DNA of 64,000 bases, from assembly GCF_040412425.1 (NCBI RefSeq), contig NC_089741.1, positions 37,031,419 through 37,095,418 of the forward strand. The letters are read 5' to 3'. This stretch comes from Macrobrachium rosenbergii. Lineage: Eukaryota; Arthropoda; Malacostraca; Decapoda; Palaemonidae. The notes under the pieces are model-generated. The model was not told the origin of the DNA. It saw only the letters and a list, made by a program, of their open reading frames with translations, and made no database searches. A program made the translations under genes and the position numbers. Within the stretch, counting starts at the first letter, position 1; each line of letters starts with the position of its first letter. This document shows positions 11,805 to 23,635 of this stretch, piece after piece.

Positions 11805-12030
11805 ATACGGAATGGAATGGAACATAACATTCAGGCCAAAATCCCAAGCACTGGGACCTACGAGGTCATTCAGCGACACAATTGTTAGAGGAGGTGGAAA
11901 GTAACATGGAACAATGAGGAATAAAGAGGAGTTAAAGGGGTTGCAGCTAGCCGAAGGACGCTGCAAAGAACCTTAAACAATGCCTACAGTGCACCGGATG
12001 AGGTGCTGACAGCACTATCCCCTACTGGGA
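11805..12030 (-). mobile_element. Family A retroposon copy
   Basis: A near-complete inverted copy: GTGCACTGTAGGCATTGTTT, AAGG.TCTTTGCAGCGTCC, AGCTGCAACCCC, CTGAATGACCTCGTAGGTCC, CAGTGCTTGGGATTTTGGCC and the tail ATTCCATTCCGTATT. Only this copy and its neighbour at 11600 are on the minus strand. Confidence 0.8.
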
Positions 12031-12377
12031 GTTAATCCAAGATGTAAAATACACGATGCCTCAGATCGACGTTGTAGTCGTACCATATTTGACGATGAAT
12101 AATGTGAATTAAAATAATGCGTATTTGCAATGAATAACCTCGGAAGAAATGAAACACTTAAATGGTAGGCCTACTTTTGTATCAAAGTAAAGCGGAAATC
12201 TCCCGAATATTATTCATCTATCACTTTAGTCGTAATCATTTACAAAAAGGCTACGTGTATAATAATAATAATCTTCTTCTTCTTTTTTTCTTTTTAACGC
12301 TTTTATTCCCATTTTTGCTGGGTGTAAGCACGATGACCTCTTTTGAAGGACTTTTGATTTGGCTTGGGGTAGACCTG

Positions 12378-12380
<3 letters not shown>

Positions 12381-12423
<43 letters not shown>
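12381..12423. repeat. (TAA)n microsatellite
   Basis: About 14 AAT units ending a short segment (TTTTGGCTTGGGGTAGACCT-like) that does not match the three retroposon families defined here. Confidence 0.95.
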
Positions 12424-12692
12424 CAAATGAAAATTGAATCCCCGAAGCAGAAAAAATACCAATTCGGTGCTTTTGAAAATAAACTGAGTCTTAAAAATAT
12501 TGGTCAGCGACGCTCGCAGCACTGAATAGAATGCATACGCAACGAGGCAGAAGCCAAACGAAAATACAGGCAGATAATTCAACTTAAAATCAAAGAAAAT
12601 CTACATTCAAATGCTCACGAAATCCTGAGTTTAGAAACAATAAATAAAACTATTCAAAATACTGTATATATATTATATTTTATATATATATA

Positions 12693-12704
12693 TGTGTGTG
12701 TGTG

Positions 12705-12783
<79 letters not shown>
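12693..12783. repeat. (TG)n-(TA)n compound microsatellite
   Basis: A short TG run, then about 40 TA units, then CACACA. Confidence 0.96.
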
Positions 12784-12790
<7 letters not shown>

Positions 12791-12950
12791 ACTGACAAAA
12801 AGCTATCGTTGAAAAGACTATAGATGTTACTATTCACAACCATTAGATTAACAAATTACAAAAAAACGTTGTGTTAAATTCACGAAATGCTAAAAAAAGA
12901 AACCACGGTACTAAATATTGAAATAACACACAAAAAAATACTCACGCGGA

Positions 12951-13140
12951 TCTTTTAGAAACAAAATATTAGGGACGAGTTTTATAATCCATCGCACAAG
13001 AAAGGCGTCGTCGCGTCGTCTCACCGAGTGAGGAAACCCGCACTCACTGCTTCTACCGAGGTCTCCCGAAAAAAAAAAGGAGTCGTTTTTAAAGAACGAT
13101 AAGATAATTTGGGAGCGGTTTCCGGCCGGCGGTGGTAGTA
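12951..13140 (-). other. Possible non-coding first exon
   Basis: This patch is richer in CpG than its surroundings (GGCGTCGTCGCGTCGTC on the plus strand). On the minus strand it ends in an excellent splice donor, GATCCGC/GTGAGTAT. It lies upstream of the integrin start codon, on the same strand, and could be its 5' untranslated exon, about 4.6 kb away. No transcript evidence is available and the 5' limit is arbitrary. Confidence 0.25.
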
Positions 13141-13355
13141 GGCTGCTATTCCTCGAAAACTTCTAAGTATAATGTAGCACGGCTTCCAAAGGCATTGAAA
13201 TTCAAAGCCGAGTGATTCAGAATTACGTTAAATAAATTCTCGCTGACTAACAGTTTTAGAATCTGGTTATTAATTCACAGACACACTGTGCGCGGCATAT
13301 TTTAGTCTTTGAACACTTCTGACCATTATTGTTCTTCACGAAGAGGAAATCTGTA

Positions 13356-13383
13356 GTGCATACCTTGTTAACAAGGTATGCAC
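13356..13383. repeat. 28-bp perfect palindrome
   Basis: GTGCATACCTTGTT is followed immediately by its exact reverse complement with no spacer. It lies 117 bases before the N gap. Confidence 0.98.
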
Positions 13384-13500
13384 CTATAAAAAACAATCGA
13401 GAGTAAAACACAAGCTATTTATACATACATACATACATACATATATACACGTATGTACAGTATGTGTAATTTTCCTTAAATCCTAGGCGTGGCTCAAATC

Positions 13501-14000
13501 NNNNNNNNNNNNNNNNNNNNNNNNNNNNNNNNNNNNNNNNNNNNNNNNNNNNNNNNNNNNNNNNNNNNNNNNNNNNNNNNNNNNNNNNNNNNNNNNNNNN
13601 NNNNNNNNNNNNNNNNNNNNNNNNNNNNNNNNNNNNNNNNNNNNNNNNNNNNNNNNNNNNNNNNNNNNNNNNNNNNNNNNNNNNNNNNNNNNNNNNNNNN
13701 NNNNNNNNNNNNNNNNNNNNNNNNNNNNNNNNNNNNNNNNNNNNNNNNNNNNNNNNNNNNNNNNNNNNNNNNNNNNNNNNNNNNNNNNNNNNNNNNNNNN
13801 NNNNNNNNNNNNNNNNNNNNNNNNNNNNNNNNNNNNNNNNNNNNNNNNNNNNNNNNNNNNNNNNNNNNNNNNNNNNNNNNNNNNNNNNNNNNNNNNNNNN
13901 NNNNNNNNNNNNNNNNNNNNNNNNNNNNNNNNNNNNNNNNNNNNNNNNNNNNNNNNNNNNNNNNNNNNNNNNNNNNNNNNNNNNNNNNNNNNNNNNNNNN
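13501..14000. other. Assembly gap of 500 N
   Basis: Exactly 500 undetermined bases, the usual placeholder for a scaffold join of unknown size. Open frames drawn across it are meaningless. Confidence 0.99.
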
Positions 14001-14147
14001 CGATTCTTTGTCATCGCTCTGTTTCCCAGAGGTATTCCGTAATTATTTCAGTCAAATCTTCCTTTTCCCGTCTCTCTTGACTCTCTTCTTTCTCACTGTT
14101 ATCATTCTCGCCTCTCGGGAGTCGCATGTCTCCGAACTGCTCGCGTG

Positions 14148-14159
14148 TGCGCATGCGCG
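14148..14159. promoter_or_regulatory. NRF1-type palindromic site near a CT tract
   Basis: TGCGCATGCGCG fits the consensus YGCGCAYGCGCR. The surrounding 80 bases are CpG-rich, and a (CT)n tract of the kind bound by GAGA-type factors begins 32 bases on. It may mark a promoter, but no adjacent coding exon is visible. Confidence 0.35.
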
Positions 14160-14190
14160 TGTTGAGACGGGGCGTGTCGGTGCGCTTGGA

Positions 14191-14192
14191 GT

Positions 14193-14256
<64 letters not shown>

Positions 14257-14292
14257 GCATACATTATATAAATATATATATATATATATATA

Positions 14293-14368
<76 letters not shown>
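14191..14368. repeat. (CT)n followed by (TA)n
   Basis: About 31 CT units, then ATGCATACATTATATAA, then roughly 45 TA units with one interruption near 14292. Confidence 0.97.
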
Positions 14369-14371
<3 letters not shown>

Positions 14372-15182
14372 GTTGCGTCCTTTACTCACATCCGTGGTAG
14401 ATATTTTGTAAACTTGCAAAGCTGAACTCTCTCCATTGTATGAGCATCAACTTCACTAACTTCAGAATACCCAGATGGGATATGTTTGCTCTATAAAAGT
14501 ACTATTTCTGTGACAACATCATTGATTTGGTCTGCCATACGGGGAGCCCTATGAAGTATCTATTGGTAAAGCTTTGTAAACCTATTTCTACAAAAAGATA
14601 ATAATTTGGTATACTTATGAAGTGTTTGGGAAATTCCTGGGAACATTTTTTATATTTTTTTACAATAATAATCGTGGTCCCTGTGGAATGCTATCTGAAG
14701 ATTTACAGCTCAAAAAAAGGTTCTCGTATGCGGGTCACTAAAGATTTTATCTTTGGATAGCCACTCTGTCGTAGTATTTACAACCCCCTCAGGAAAAGCT
14801 GAAAGTATATATGTGCGTTATAGCCTTTAATGTTTTACCATACTCTTCAAAAAGTCTTTATATAATACTTGTAACATTTAGATCTTGATTTAAGGTACAT
14901 TTACGCCTGAAGGTACACTTACGCCAGCTGAAAAAAGTTATACAACCTAAAACATTCCAGTATACCGCCATAAAAAATCAATATAAATTGACGGATGTTG
15001 TTGATAGATCTCTGGAAATTCATTTTGAGGTTCTGGACAGTTATTGCCAGTGTGGAAGACTGGAATTTGGAAAGGTTATGAAGTGACGTGTTGTTCCAGG
15101 GACAGTTTTATTACTCGCTTGTGTTTTGTGGACTTTTCTGAATTTTTGCTTGTGCCTTCGTGTCCTGTAATGAGAGTAAGAG
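14369..15182. other. Unique sequence, nothing recognised
   Basis: Some 800 bases of AT-rich sequence without arrays, repeat-family copies or exon-like frames. A small inverted GGTACA-TTTACGCC duplication near 14895-14925 is the only structure noticed. Confidence 0.5.
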
Positions 15183-15450
15183 AGTCTCTCTCTCTCTCTC
15201 TCTCTCTCTCTGGTTATCTCTCTGCTTATCTCTCTCTGCTTGTGTAGAAGAAGAATTAGTTTTTGTGTAACGAATCTGTAGGTGAAATCACTTTGCGGAT
15301 ATTTTTTGTGGTAATTGGTAATAATAATAATAATAATATTTTTATTATTAGTATTATTATTATTAATGATATCGTTTTGAGAAGTATTACTTTGAGATAT
15401 CAGTGGCTATTCAAAATATGAGGTCTGTGCTGTTACTAAAATGAAATACC

Positions 15451-15502
<52 letters not shown>

Positions 15503-15602
15503 CTGTCTTGAACGTTGCATGCCCTTTAAATGACCGTGAAGATAGAAAAGGATTTCTTCGGTTAACTGTAATGGACTGTTATACAAATGCCTGGCCGGCT
15601 GG

Positions 15603-15635
<33 letters not shown>

Positions 15636-15707
15636 TGTTTTTTTACACTCAAATTCAAACGAGGACGAAAAAGTTTACTGTAATGCCGATTTAGTGACAA
15701 GTACACA

Positions 15708-15742
<35 letters not shown>
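15183..15742. repeat. Cluster of four (CT)n/(GA)n tracts
   Basis: Tracts at 15183-15211 (CT), 15455-15500 (GA), 15602-15630 (CT) and 15709-15742 (CT), separated by unique spacers. A small (AAT)n and ATTATT stretch lies at 15317-15362. Strand changes between neighbouring tracts argue against one tandemly copied unit. Confidence 0.9.
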
Positions 15743-15744
<2 letters not shown>

Positions 15745-15921
15745 TAACTGTATAAGATATTTATCTCCATACATACATATGTACAAACATACACATAATA
15801 TATATACATACATGCATACATCCATTCTGTATCGGGGCTTTTTATCTGTAAATTAAATGATAAATTGAATATACACACGTGTCTGGACTTTTTTTTTAAA
15901 TCTGTATATTAAGTAATAGCT

Positions 15922-16105
15922 GCAACCCTTTCGTTCCTTTTACTGTACCTCCATTCATATTCTGTTTCTTCCATCTTGCTTTCCACCCTCTCCTAACAAG
16001 ACACCTTTCAAACCGTACTGTCAGTTCCCATTTCAGCGCAGAATGACCTCATAGGTCCCAGCGCTTGGTCTTGGCCTTAATTCTATATTATGTTCTATTT
16101 TGTCA
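15922..16105 (+). mobile_element. Family A retroposon, 3' part
   Basis: Contains AGCTGCAACCCTTTCGTTCC, TTTTACTGTACCTCCATTCAT, CACCCTCTCCTAACAA, CAGCGCAGAATGACCTCATA and GGTCCCAGCGCTTGG, with a degraded tail TTCTATATTATGTTC. The 5' GTGCACTG block is missing. Confidence 0.82.
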
Positions 16106-16113
16106 ACGATACA

Positions 16114-16117
16114 AAAA

Positions 16118-16178
<61 letters not shown>
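16114..16178. repeat. A-run plus (GA)n microsatellite
   Basis: Fourteen A residues lead into about 26 GA units, about ten bases after the family A copy. The GC-rich stretch at 16179-16450 that follows has several open frames but no motif I recognise. Confidence 0.95.
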
Positions 16179-16693
16179 ACCCTGGCGGCCGGGCTGTTTC
16201 TGCCACGGCATTCAGGGGCAGTTATATTGACCTGATAGGTGGGGTTCCCAGGAAGAGCAGATGGTTCTTGTCGCCGATTGGCTCCTGCCGCTGATCTGTC
16301 GAGTTCCCGGAGTGCGCTGTTGTTGCCTATTTGCCACCTGCCCTTCACTCCCGGATGCACCTGCCTACCTGCTGAAGGTCGGCGCATACTGCCGCTGCTG
16401 CTTCTGCTTCTACTGCCGTGTCTACTGCTGTCTACTTGAGCTCATTCTCAGGCCGGAAGGACAATTTTACCGCGGCGTTTTCATGTTTAGTTTTGGGGTT
16501 GATGGTCATTTGTTTTGGTTCGTGGTTTCGTGGTGGATCTGACCCGCGTGACTATTATAGTTTCTGTATTGCCGGATCTTTTTGCAAACCAACAAACTAA
16601 CTGCATAGAAGCAGCACCAGTTTCCCAAGTATAAAACCGTATGAATAAGGAGGGAAAACACCACAGATCTATCACAGAAATGGTAAAAAAAAA

Positions 16694-17070
16694 AATGCGC
16701 AATTTTTTTCAGGGCAATCGAGTTTTCTGTACAGTGAATAATCAAGGCCACCGAAAATAGATTTATCTTTTTTGGTGCTCTCAGCATATGCTGTATTAAG
16801 CCGCGGCCCATGGAACTTTAACCACTGCCCGGTGGTACCCTGGCCTATATCGTTGTCAAATACACGATTATGGCTAACTTTAACTGTAATAAAGTAAAAC
16901 TACTGTGGTAGAGGGCTGCACTTCGGTATGTTTGATGATTGAGGGGGATGATCAACATACCAATTTGCAGCCTTCTAGCCTCGGTAGTTTTTAGATCTGA
17001 GGGCGACAGAATAAAGTGCGGACGGACAGACAAAGCCGGCACAGCAGTTGTCTTCTACAGAAAACTAAAA
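16694..17070 (-). mobile_element. Family B multi-hairpin repeat, copy 2
   Basis: Near-complete. It begins TGCGCAATTTTTTTCAGGGC, carries GGCCACCGAAAATAGAT and its partial complement, CTTTAACTGTAATAAAGT, then the long AGAGGGCTGCACTTCGGTATG hairpin arm and its complement CAATTTGCAGCCTTCTAGCC. It ends AAAGCCGGCACAGCAGTTGT. Strand is relative to the copy at 24210. Confidence 0.88.
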
Positions 17071-17295
17071 AGGAACCGTTTGTCAACGGCCGAATCAGGC
17101 AACGTTTCAGCAAAAATATATTCCTTTGTCACTGAGAAGGTCAATTTCTTCTAGATGGGAGAACTCCTGTTAACCACGTTAAATGGTGCAGCAGGGAATC
17201 TCATTTGGAGGAGACATGAATTTGGGTAAATGGCGCCCCGATCTGTGAGTTATATAAATGAAGTGCCCATTGAGTTGAGCCTTAGAAATATATAT

Positions 17296-17318
17296 ATATA
17301 GCAGAAAATGAAGATGTG

Positions 17319-17376
<58 letters not shown>

Positions 17377-17520
17377 CTTATATATCTGTATGTATTTATG
17401 TGTATATATATATGTATATAATATATATATATACAGTGTATAGAGATTTTATATATATTATATATATTATATTTTATAATATATAATATATACATACATA
17501 CATTCATTCATACACGTACA
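17296..17520. repeat. (CT)n and degenerate TA/CATA repeats
   Basis: A CT tract at 17321-17361 sits between degenerate TATATA blocks that grade into CATACATACATTCATTC. Long open frames here are repeat translations. Confidence 0.9.
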
Positions 17521-17969
17521 TAGACATATACATACGAGCTCCCTTTTTGCCAAAATGGTACAGAGTCTCTATTTACTGAAGTACAGAAATATTTTAAATT
17601 TGGTGATGGACATAGATAGTAAAAGTTTTTTTCCAACTTTTCCTTTCATGTTTTCTCTAGTTTTCTTTTATTTGTAATTGATTTTCGAAGTTTGAAAGTT
17701 TGAGCCTCCTGAGAAATAGGTATGGTTTTGGAAGGTGTCTCGCCTAGAAGTAGTATATATGAGTTTTAGTTTTATTTATTTATATATTTGTATTATTTTT
17801 TGTAATTTTTTTTTCTTTTTTGTAAAGTTTGGGTCCACCTCTCCCCGTAGGGTGGCAGTGTCGTCAGTACCTTCATGCGGAGCACTGTCGCGCGGAGGTA
17901 TAGGCGCTAGTTTTAATTTTTTTTTCTGTAAGTCTTGTATTGCGGTCCACATATATACCTCTCCTTAGG

Positions 17970-18240
17970 TTGGTATTGCTGTCAGATACCCCTCCGCGGT
18001 GCACTCTAGCGTTACGCGGTGCACTCCCTTCCTTAGGCCCTAGCTTACTCCTTTTAGGTTAACCTCCTTGCTGTCCACCTTCTCTTAACAATTGTTTCCA
18101 TAGTGGAACTGCGAAAGGTTATCCTCCTGATACACCTGTCAAACCTTTGTACTCTTCAACTTCCCTTTCAGCGCTGAATGACTTCATCGGTCCCAGTGTT
18201 GGCCTTTGGCCCAAATTCTATATTCCATTCCATTCCATCT
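17970..18240 (+). mobile_element. Family A retroposon copy
   Basis: Starts near CCGCGGTGCACTCTAGCGTT and carries a small internal duplication of GCGGTGCACTC. It then has CCTAGCTTACTCC, CACCTTCTCTTAACAATTG, AGCGCTGAATGACTTCATCG, GGTCCCAGTGTTGGCCTTTG and the tail TATATTCCATTCCATTCCAT. Confidence 0.85.
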
Positions 18241-18464
18241 CGCTCGCTGTTTGGAGAAACTGTCTTGGAAGTTTTCGTAATGGATGTGGGGGCTGCTGTT
18301 TCTGTTGTTTGTTTCTCGCCCTTGGGATTGATTCCGCAGTGCAGCCTGCTGCTTTTGGGCGTTGGTGTTTGTTTATGGCTTGTGTGTGCTGTTTGTTTAT
18401 GGCTTGTTTGTGCTGTTTTAGGAAGTACATACTGTGTGTTCGGGAGGGAGACTGTCGAAACTGG

Positions 18465-18892
<428 letters not shown>

Positions 18893-19044
18893 AAAATAAA
18901 TATCAAGATGAATCTCGATGCAGTCGTATATATCGCTGTGACGGCAACATTGCACAAAAGCCACCGCGGTTCCCAACACCCAATTTGCGTAAGTCTGTTT
19001 CCGGTCATGCGAGCGACTCTGCATGTTGCGTAGACTGCCGCGAC

Positions 19045-19058
19045 GCATGCGCGCATGC
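19045..19058. promoter_or_regulatory. NRF1-like palindrome, octamer and CT tract
   Basis: GCATGCGCGCATGC is a 14-bp perfect palindrome. It overlaps the octamer-like ATGCAAAT at 19055-19062 and lies 53 bases before a (CT)n tract at 19111-19142. The layout resembles the CpG-rich patch at 14148. A promoter role is inferred only. Confidence 0.3.
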
Positions 19059-19109
19059 AAATTTGCGTGCTGGTGGAGGGGGTGACGGTGACCAGAGTGA
19101 GTGGTCAGT

Positions 19110-19143
<34 letters not shown>

Positions 19144-19424
19144 GGAACTTTGCTACAGTGATTCTGCACGCTATAATCAGACGCCATTAATAGAAAAAGA
19201 AAACTTTTGTTTTTCTGTTATCATTTTCTAAGAGTTTGTTAAATCTGTTCTGTGTCAAACTTCGTGAAGTTTCACTTTCTCTTTATATTACTTCTTCAGA
19301 CTGTGAAATAGTCACTTCTCCTTTCACTCAGTCACTTCTTTTATTTATATATCTGTGACATCCACTTGTCAGTTCAGTCACTTCTCTGTAGTCAGATTCT
19401 GTACAAACTGACATTTCTTGCTGT

Positions 19425-19615
19425 GCACGACTATAATATTACATTTGTATTATCTGTGCATAATACTGAATCTGTGTATAATACTACGTCTGTAATATCT
19501 GTTTATAATACTGCATCTGTGTACAATACTACATCTGTATTATCTGTGTATAATACTGCATCTGTGTATAATACTACATCTGTAATATCTGTGTATAATA
19601 GTGCATCTGTGTAGT
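19425..19615. repeat. ~54 bp tandem repeat (two ~27 bp half units)
   Basis: Alternating TGTGTATAATACT.CATC and TGTAATATC/TGTATTATC blocks give about seven half units. The open frame reading SVYNTTSV repeatedly is the array. Confidence 0.85.
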
Positions 19616-20032
19616 CAGAGTCGTTTCACACGCTTCAGTCAGCCAGTATAGTCGGCATCACTTACTCTTAAGTCTCGAACTTTGTTTAAATCCCTGTGTG
19701 GACATTGAACTCTGCCCAGCCAAGAGACACTACCAGGTTCCTTACACTCTGCTGAGACCAAACTCCAAAAAATTTTACTCAGACTGAACGATTTCTGTAG
19801 CTTAGCCAGAGGGGAGTTCAGCAACAAATACCAGGTGTTTATTAACCTCCCTTCCCCTCCCCATCCTGTATTACCATCCTCTCCATTCCCTCCACTTACA
19901 AATAACCCCCCCAGCCCCTGGCGCAGTCAGACACCAAGAGAGCAGATGTTTCAGTGGTGGGCAAAGGTAAACACTAGTCATTTTTGTGCAAGGGTTGCGT
20001 CAAAAGGACTCTCTTGAGATTGCGTAATTTTT

Positions 20033-20033
<1 letters not shown>

Positions 20034-20107
<74 letters not shown>

Positions 20108-20213
20108 CTTTATCACATACACAGTTGTTCTGTGCATTAGTAGAATTATTAAAGACTCATTCAAACTGATGGTATCTAACGGATACCATCCAGTTTGAAT
20201 GAGGTCCTTTTAG

Positions 20214-20310
<97 letters not shown>
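20034..20310. repeat. Two (TA)n tracts flanking an imperfect hairpin
   Basis: (TA)n at 20034-20103 and 20216-20305. Between them CTCATTCAAACTGATGGTATC (20157) pairs with GATACCATCCAGTTTGAATGAG across a four-base loop. This makes a hairpin with ~30-bp arms whose outer flanks are themselves TA-rich. Confidence 0.88.
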
Positions 20311-20738
20311 TAATATATATATATTAATCCGTATGTCTTTTTGTTTATTTTACTTCTCAAACGAACGAAGACTAGCGTTGGTTATTTTAGTGATTTTGGT
20401 CAGTGTTTGGTATATTTATTTCAATTTTTTTTCGTGATGAAAATTAGTAATATATATATTTTGACTGTTATTTCAACCTTACGACATTTACTTATTGTAT
20501 TACCAAAAGGCGAGAAGGCGTGTAGTGGTCATTTTGGTAGATATTGGTCAGTGTTAGGTATATTTATTTATCTTTTTTTTTTTGTGAGGAAATATTGGGA
20601 TGTCGTTTACCAAAATTCATCACTCGGTAGTGTTCCTTTTTTTTTGTTTTCAATGAAAGTGCTCTTAAGGAGAGTATTGTATCTTGTATGAGGACACGGA
20701 TGTTGACTTTCATTCTCCAGATTGTAGAAAGATTATAG

Positions 20739-20739
<1 letters not shown>

Positions 20740-20813
<74 letters not shown>

Positions 20814-20816
20814 TAC

Positions 20817-20878
<62 letters not shown>
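20740..20878. repeat. (TA)n-(GA)n compound microsatellite
   Basis: About 33 TA units, a CATATACATA bridge, then about 30 GA units. A T-rich stretch at 20311-20739 before it shows no feature. Confidence 0.97.
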
Positions 20879-20879
<1 letters not shown>

Positions 20880-21032
20880 CATTATTTACACGGTTGATGT
20901 TTACTCAGCCTCGCCCTCTAGCGAGAGATTCATAAAGAATGTACAGTTTCTTTTCTTGTCCTGTTGTGTATCATTTTTTAAACGTGACGCTTCAGAAGAT
21001 AACTGCTTCTGCAAGGTATTGAGGTTGACTTT

Positions 21033-21035
<3 letters not shown>

Positions 21036-21075
<40 letters not shown>
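21036..21075. repeat. (CT)n microsatellite
   Basis: Twenty CT units. The following 21076-21556 is moderately GC-rich with a TCTG repeat at 21178-21197 and nothing I recognise as coding. Confidence 0.95.
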
Positions 21076-21078
<3 letters not shown>

Positions 21079-21556
21079 CACAGACATCATCACGAAGAAC
21101 TCGCCATCGCCCCTAATGGACGGGAAGAAGAATAAGGTAGACAGACGCGGCGAGGGGCGTGGCCCCTGACGAGTGTGTTCTGTCTGTCTGTCTGTCTCTC
21201 CCCTCCCCTGACGTCTGATTTTCATTAAGGGCGTCGTCTCTATCGCCGTCGTGTTTGACCGTCTGTCTAACTAACCTTCCTATCCGGTGTCCTTCCGAGG
21301 GCGGACTGGTGGTATCCTACAAGAGTCGCTTGTCACAGGACGCCGCGTCCTTTGCTTGGATTATGCTTTTCCAAGGATCGTGCTTGTTATGACTTACATA
21401 TTTGCATGCATACGTATGCATAGGGCATACGTACAGTTTTTCTTGCCATTGACTGTCACGCGTTGGGTTTCTATCATTGCTTCTGTGTTTTACTAATCCT
21501 TGTGACTCTTCTTCTTCCTCTTTTTAAGAGCCTTCTACTTTCCTTTTTTTGTTTAT

Positions 21557-22345
21557 GTTTATCAAAATAATTCAGATCGCTTTATCAAAATAATCTAAGC
21601 TACTTTGTTCAAATAATCTAAGCATTTATAAAAAAAAATCCAATCCTCTCTACCAAAGTAATCCAAGTCACTTCACTAACATAATCCAGGCTGCTTTATG
21701 AAAATAATCCAAGCCGCTTTACCTAAATAATCCAAGTCGCTTTACCAAAATAATCCAGTCAACTTTATCAAAATAATCAAAACCACTTTACCAAAATAAT
21801 CCAGTGTGCTTTACCAAAATATTCCAAGCCATTTTACCAAAATAATCTAATCAATTTTACCAAATTAATCCAAGTCACTTTACCAAAATAATCCAATATA
21901 CTTTACCAGAATAATCCAAGCCTATTTACCAAAATAATCCAGTCAGTTTTATCATGCCACTCAACTGCATCAGAATAATCCAAAATACTTTACCAAAATA
22001 ATCAGTCAAGTTTACCAAAATAATCCAAGCCTCTTTACCAAATTAATCCAATCTTCTTTGGCAAAATAATCCGAGCCACTTTACCAAAGTAATCTAAGCT
22101 TCTTGATCAAAATAAACCAAACCACCTTACCAAAATAATGCAAACCACTTTATCAAAATATTCCAAACCACTTTATTAAAATAATGCAAACCACTTTACC
22201 AAAAATATTCCAAATCACTTCTTATCATATAATCCAAACCACTTACCCAAAATAAGCTAAGCCACTTTACCAAAATAATCCAAACCACTTTATCAAAATA
22301 ATCCAAGCTACTTGACCAAAGTAATCAGAACCACTTGACCACAAA
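21557..22345. repeat. ~22 bp minisatellite
   Basis: About 35 imperfect units of the form ACCAAAATAATCCAAGCCACTTT. Single-base variation is scattered evenly along the array with no sign of higher-order blocks. It is unusual here in having no GA or TA component. Confidence 0.95.
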
Positions 22346-22957
22346 CCCTGCCAATTAACAAGTCTGGAGAAGAGGTCAGCTAGAAACGAATCTGTGAGAA
22401 AGGCCTCACACACACAAAGAATCCAGAACGGTTTGGAAACGGCCCTTTACAAATTGAAAGAAGATCGTCTTTTGAAAGAGTCTCTGGGCCCGAATTAGAC
22501 TCTGTTTCAATCAATCATTAGATGACGTCAGCCCGATATCACCTTTCGAAGAGGAGAAATCGATGCCAGGTACAAAAGTAAAATGAAGGTCAAGGGCAAA
22601 TCATTTCCGAAGGTGCCTTGAAAGAGGTTTGACTCAAAGCAGTCATTTTGCGAGTTGTGCTTTTGGGAAATGACTGGGGAAATATGAGTGTTGCATTTGA
22701 AAGTGGACGGAATATGAAGAAATGGCGGAGCAGCTGACGGGGAATGGTTGATTATTTATTAGATGATTAAGTTTAGTTTACGTTTTATTGTATTTTCTTG
22801 ACGATGCTGAAAAAAGGGCTAAATATTTTTTTTTGCAACTTTTCAGTATATATCATTTAAACATTCATAAACACAATTGTGTGACTTTTCTTTATTCCTC
22901 AAACAATAATTTTAATTGCACCTTTATCACCATTTTCACGCCGAAGAAATAACACGT

Positions 22958-22961
<4 letters not shown>
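22346..22961. other. Unique sequence; a CRE-like site only
   Basis: About 600 bases without arrays or repeat copies. TGACGTCA at 22523-22530 is a perfect cAMP-response-element core, but with no gene nearby it may be chance. Confidence 0.4.

Positions 22962-23005
<44 letters not shown>
22962..23005. repeat. (CT)n microsatellite
   Basis: Twenty-two CT units without interruption. Confidence 0.96.
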
Positions 23006-23006
<1 letters not shown>

Positions 23007-23255
23007 AATAAGATAAGATATACACGGATCTTGTTTCTGCCCTCTGTTCTTATAGCAACTCCCATTGTTGGTTTTTTTGTTTTGACTTGTTTTTATTTTT
23101 TTATGACATAAAAGCACGAAGCATTGTGCTTGTATATCATGCCCTACTACCATTTCTTTTGGGGGGGGAGATGGAAGTGGGGGGATGTAACGATGACGTA
23201 CTCATGTCATCGGATATTGGAGTAACCTTTAAAGGGCTTAGTTGTATGAAATGTC

Positions 23256-23359
23256 AGAGAGAGAGAGACAGAGAGAGAGAAACTTTGTGTGTGGGTGGAT
23301 GGAACAAAGCGGTGTGTTCTGGCAACCAAGAATGGGCCAGACTGAAGTTCTGTCTTTAA

Positions 23360-23428
<69 letters not shown>

Positions 23429-23489
23429 ATTGTTTGTGGGTGGAACAAAGCGGTGGTTCTGGCAACAAAGAATGGGTGTGTTCTGTTTT

Positions 23490-23561
<72 letters not shown>

Positions 23562-23635
23562 TGTTTGTGGGGTGGATGGAACAAACAAAGAATGGGTCAG
23601 ACTGAAGTTCTGTTTTTAAATGAGAGAGAGAGAGA
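23256..23635. repeat. ~120 bp tandem repeat with embedded (GA)n
   Basis: Three units of the form TTGTTTGTGGGTGGATGGAAC, AAAGCGGTG, AAAGAATGGGTCAGACTGAAG, TTCTGTTTTTAAAT, then a (GA)n tract of variable length (23364-23421, 23496-23558, 23622-23636). The GA length varies between units more than the unique part does. Confidence 0.93.

Noticed and set aside
13415..14271. Open frames of 199 and 260 residues across the gap
   Set aside because: Most of their length is N; the remainder is ordinary sequence and a CT tract.
16100..16600. Several 60-94 residue frames in a GC-rich patch
   Set aside because: Frames overlap on both strands, none shows a domain, and part is a GA tract.
22523..22530. Perfect CRE core TGACGTCA as a promoter
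   Set aside because: An eight-base match is expected about once per window by chance and no exon or CpG context accompanies it.
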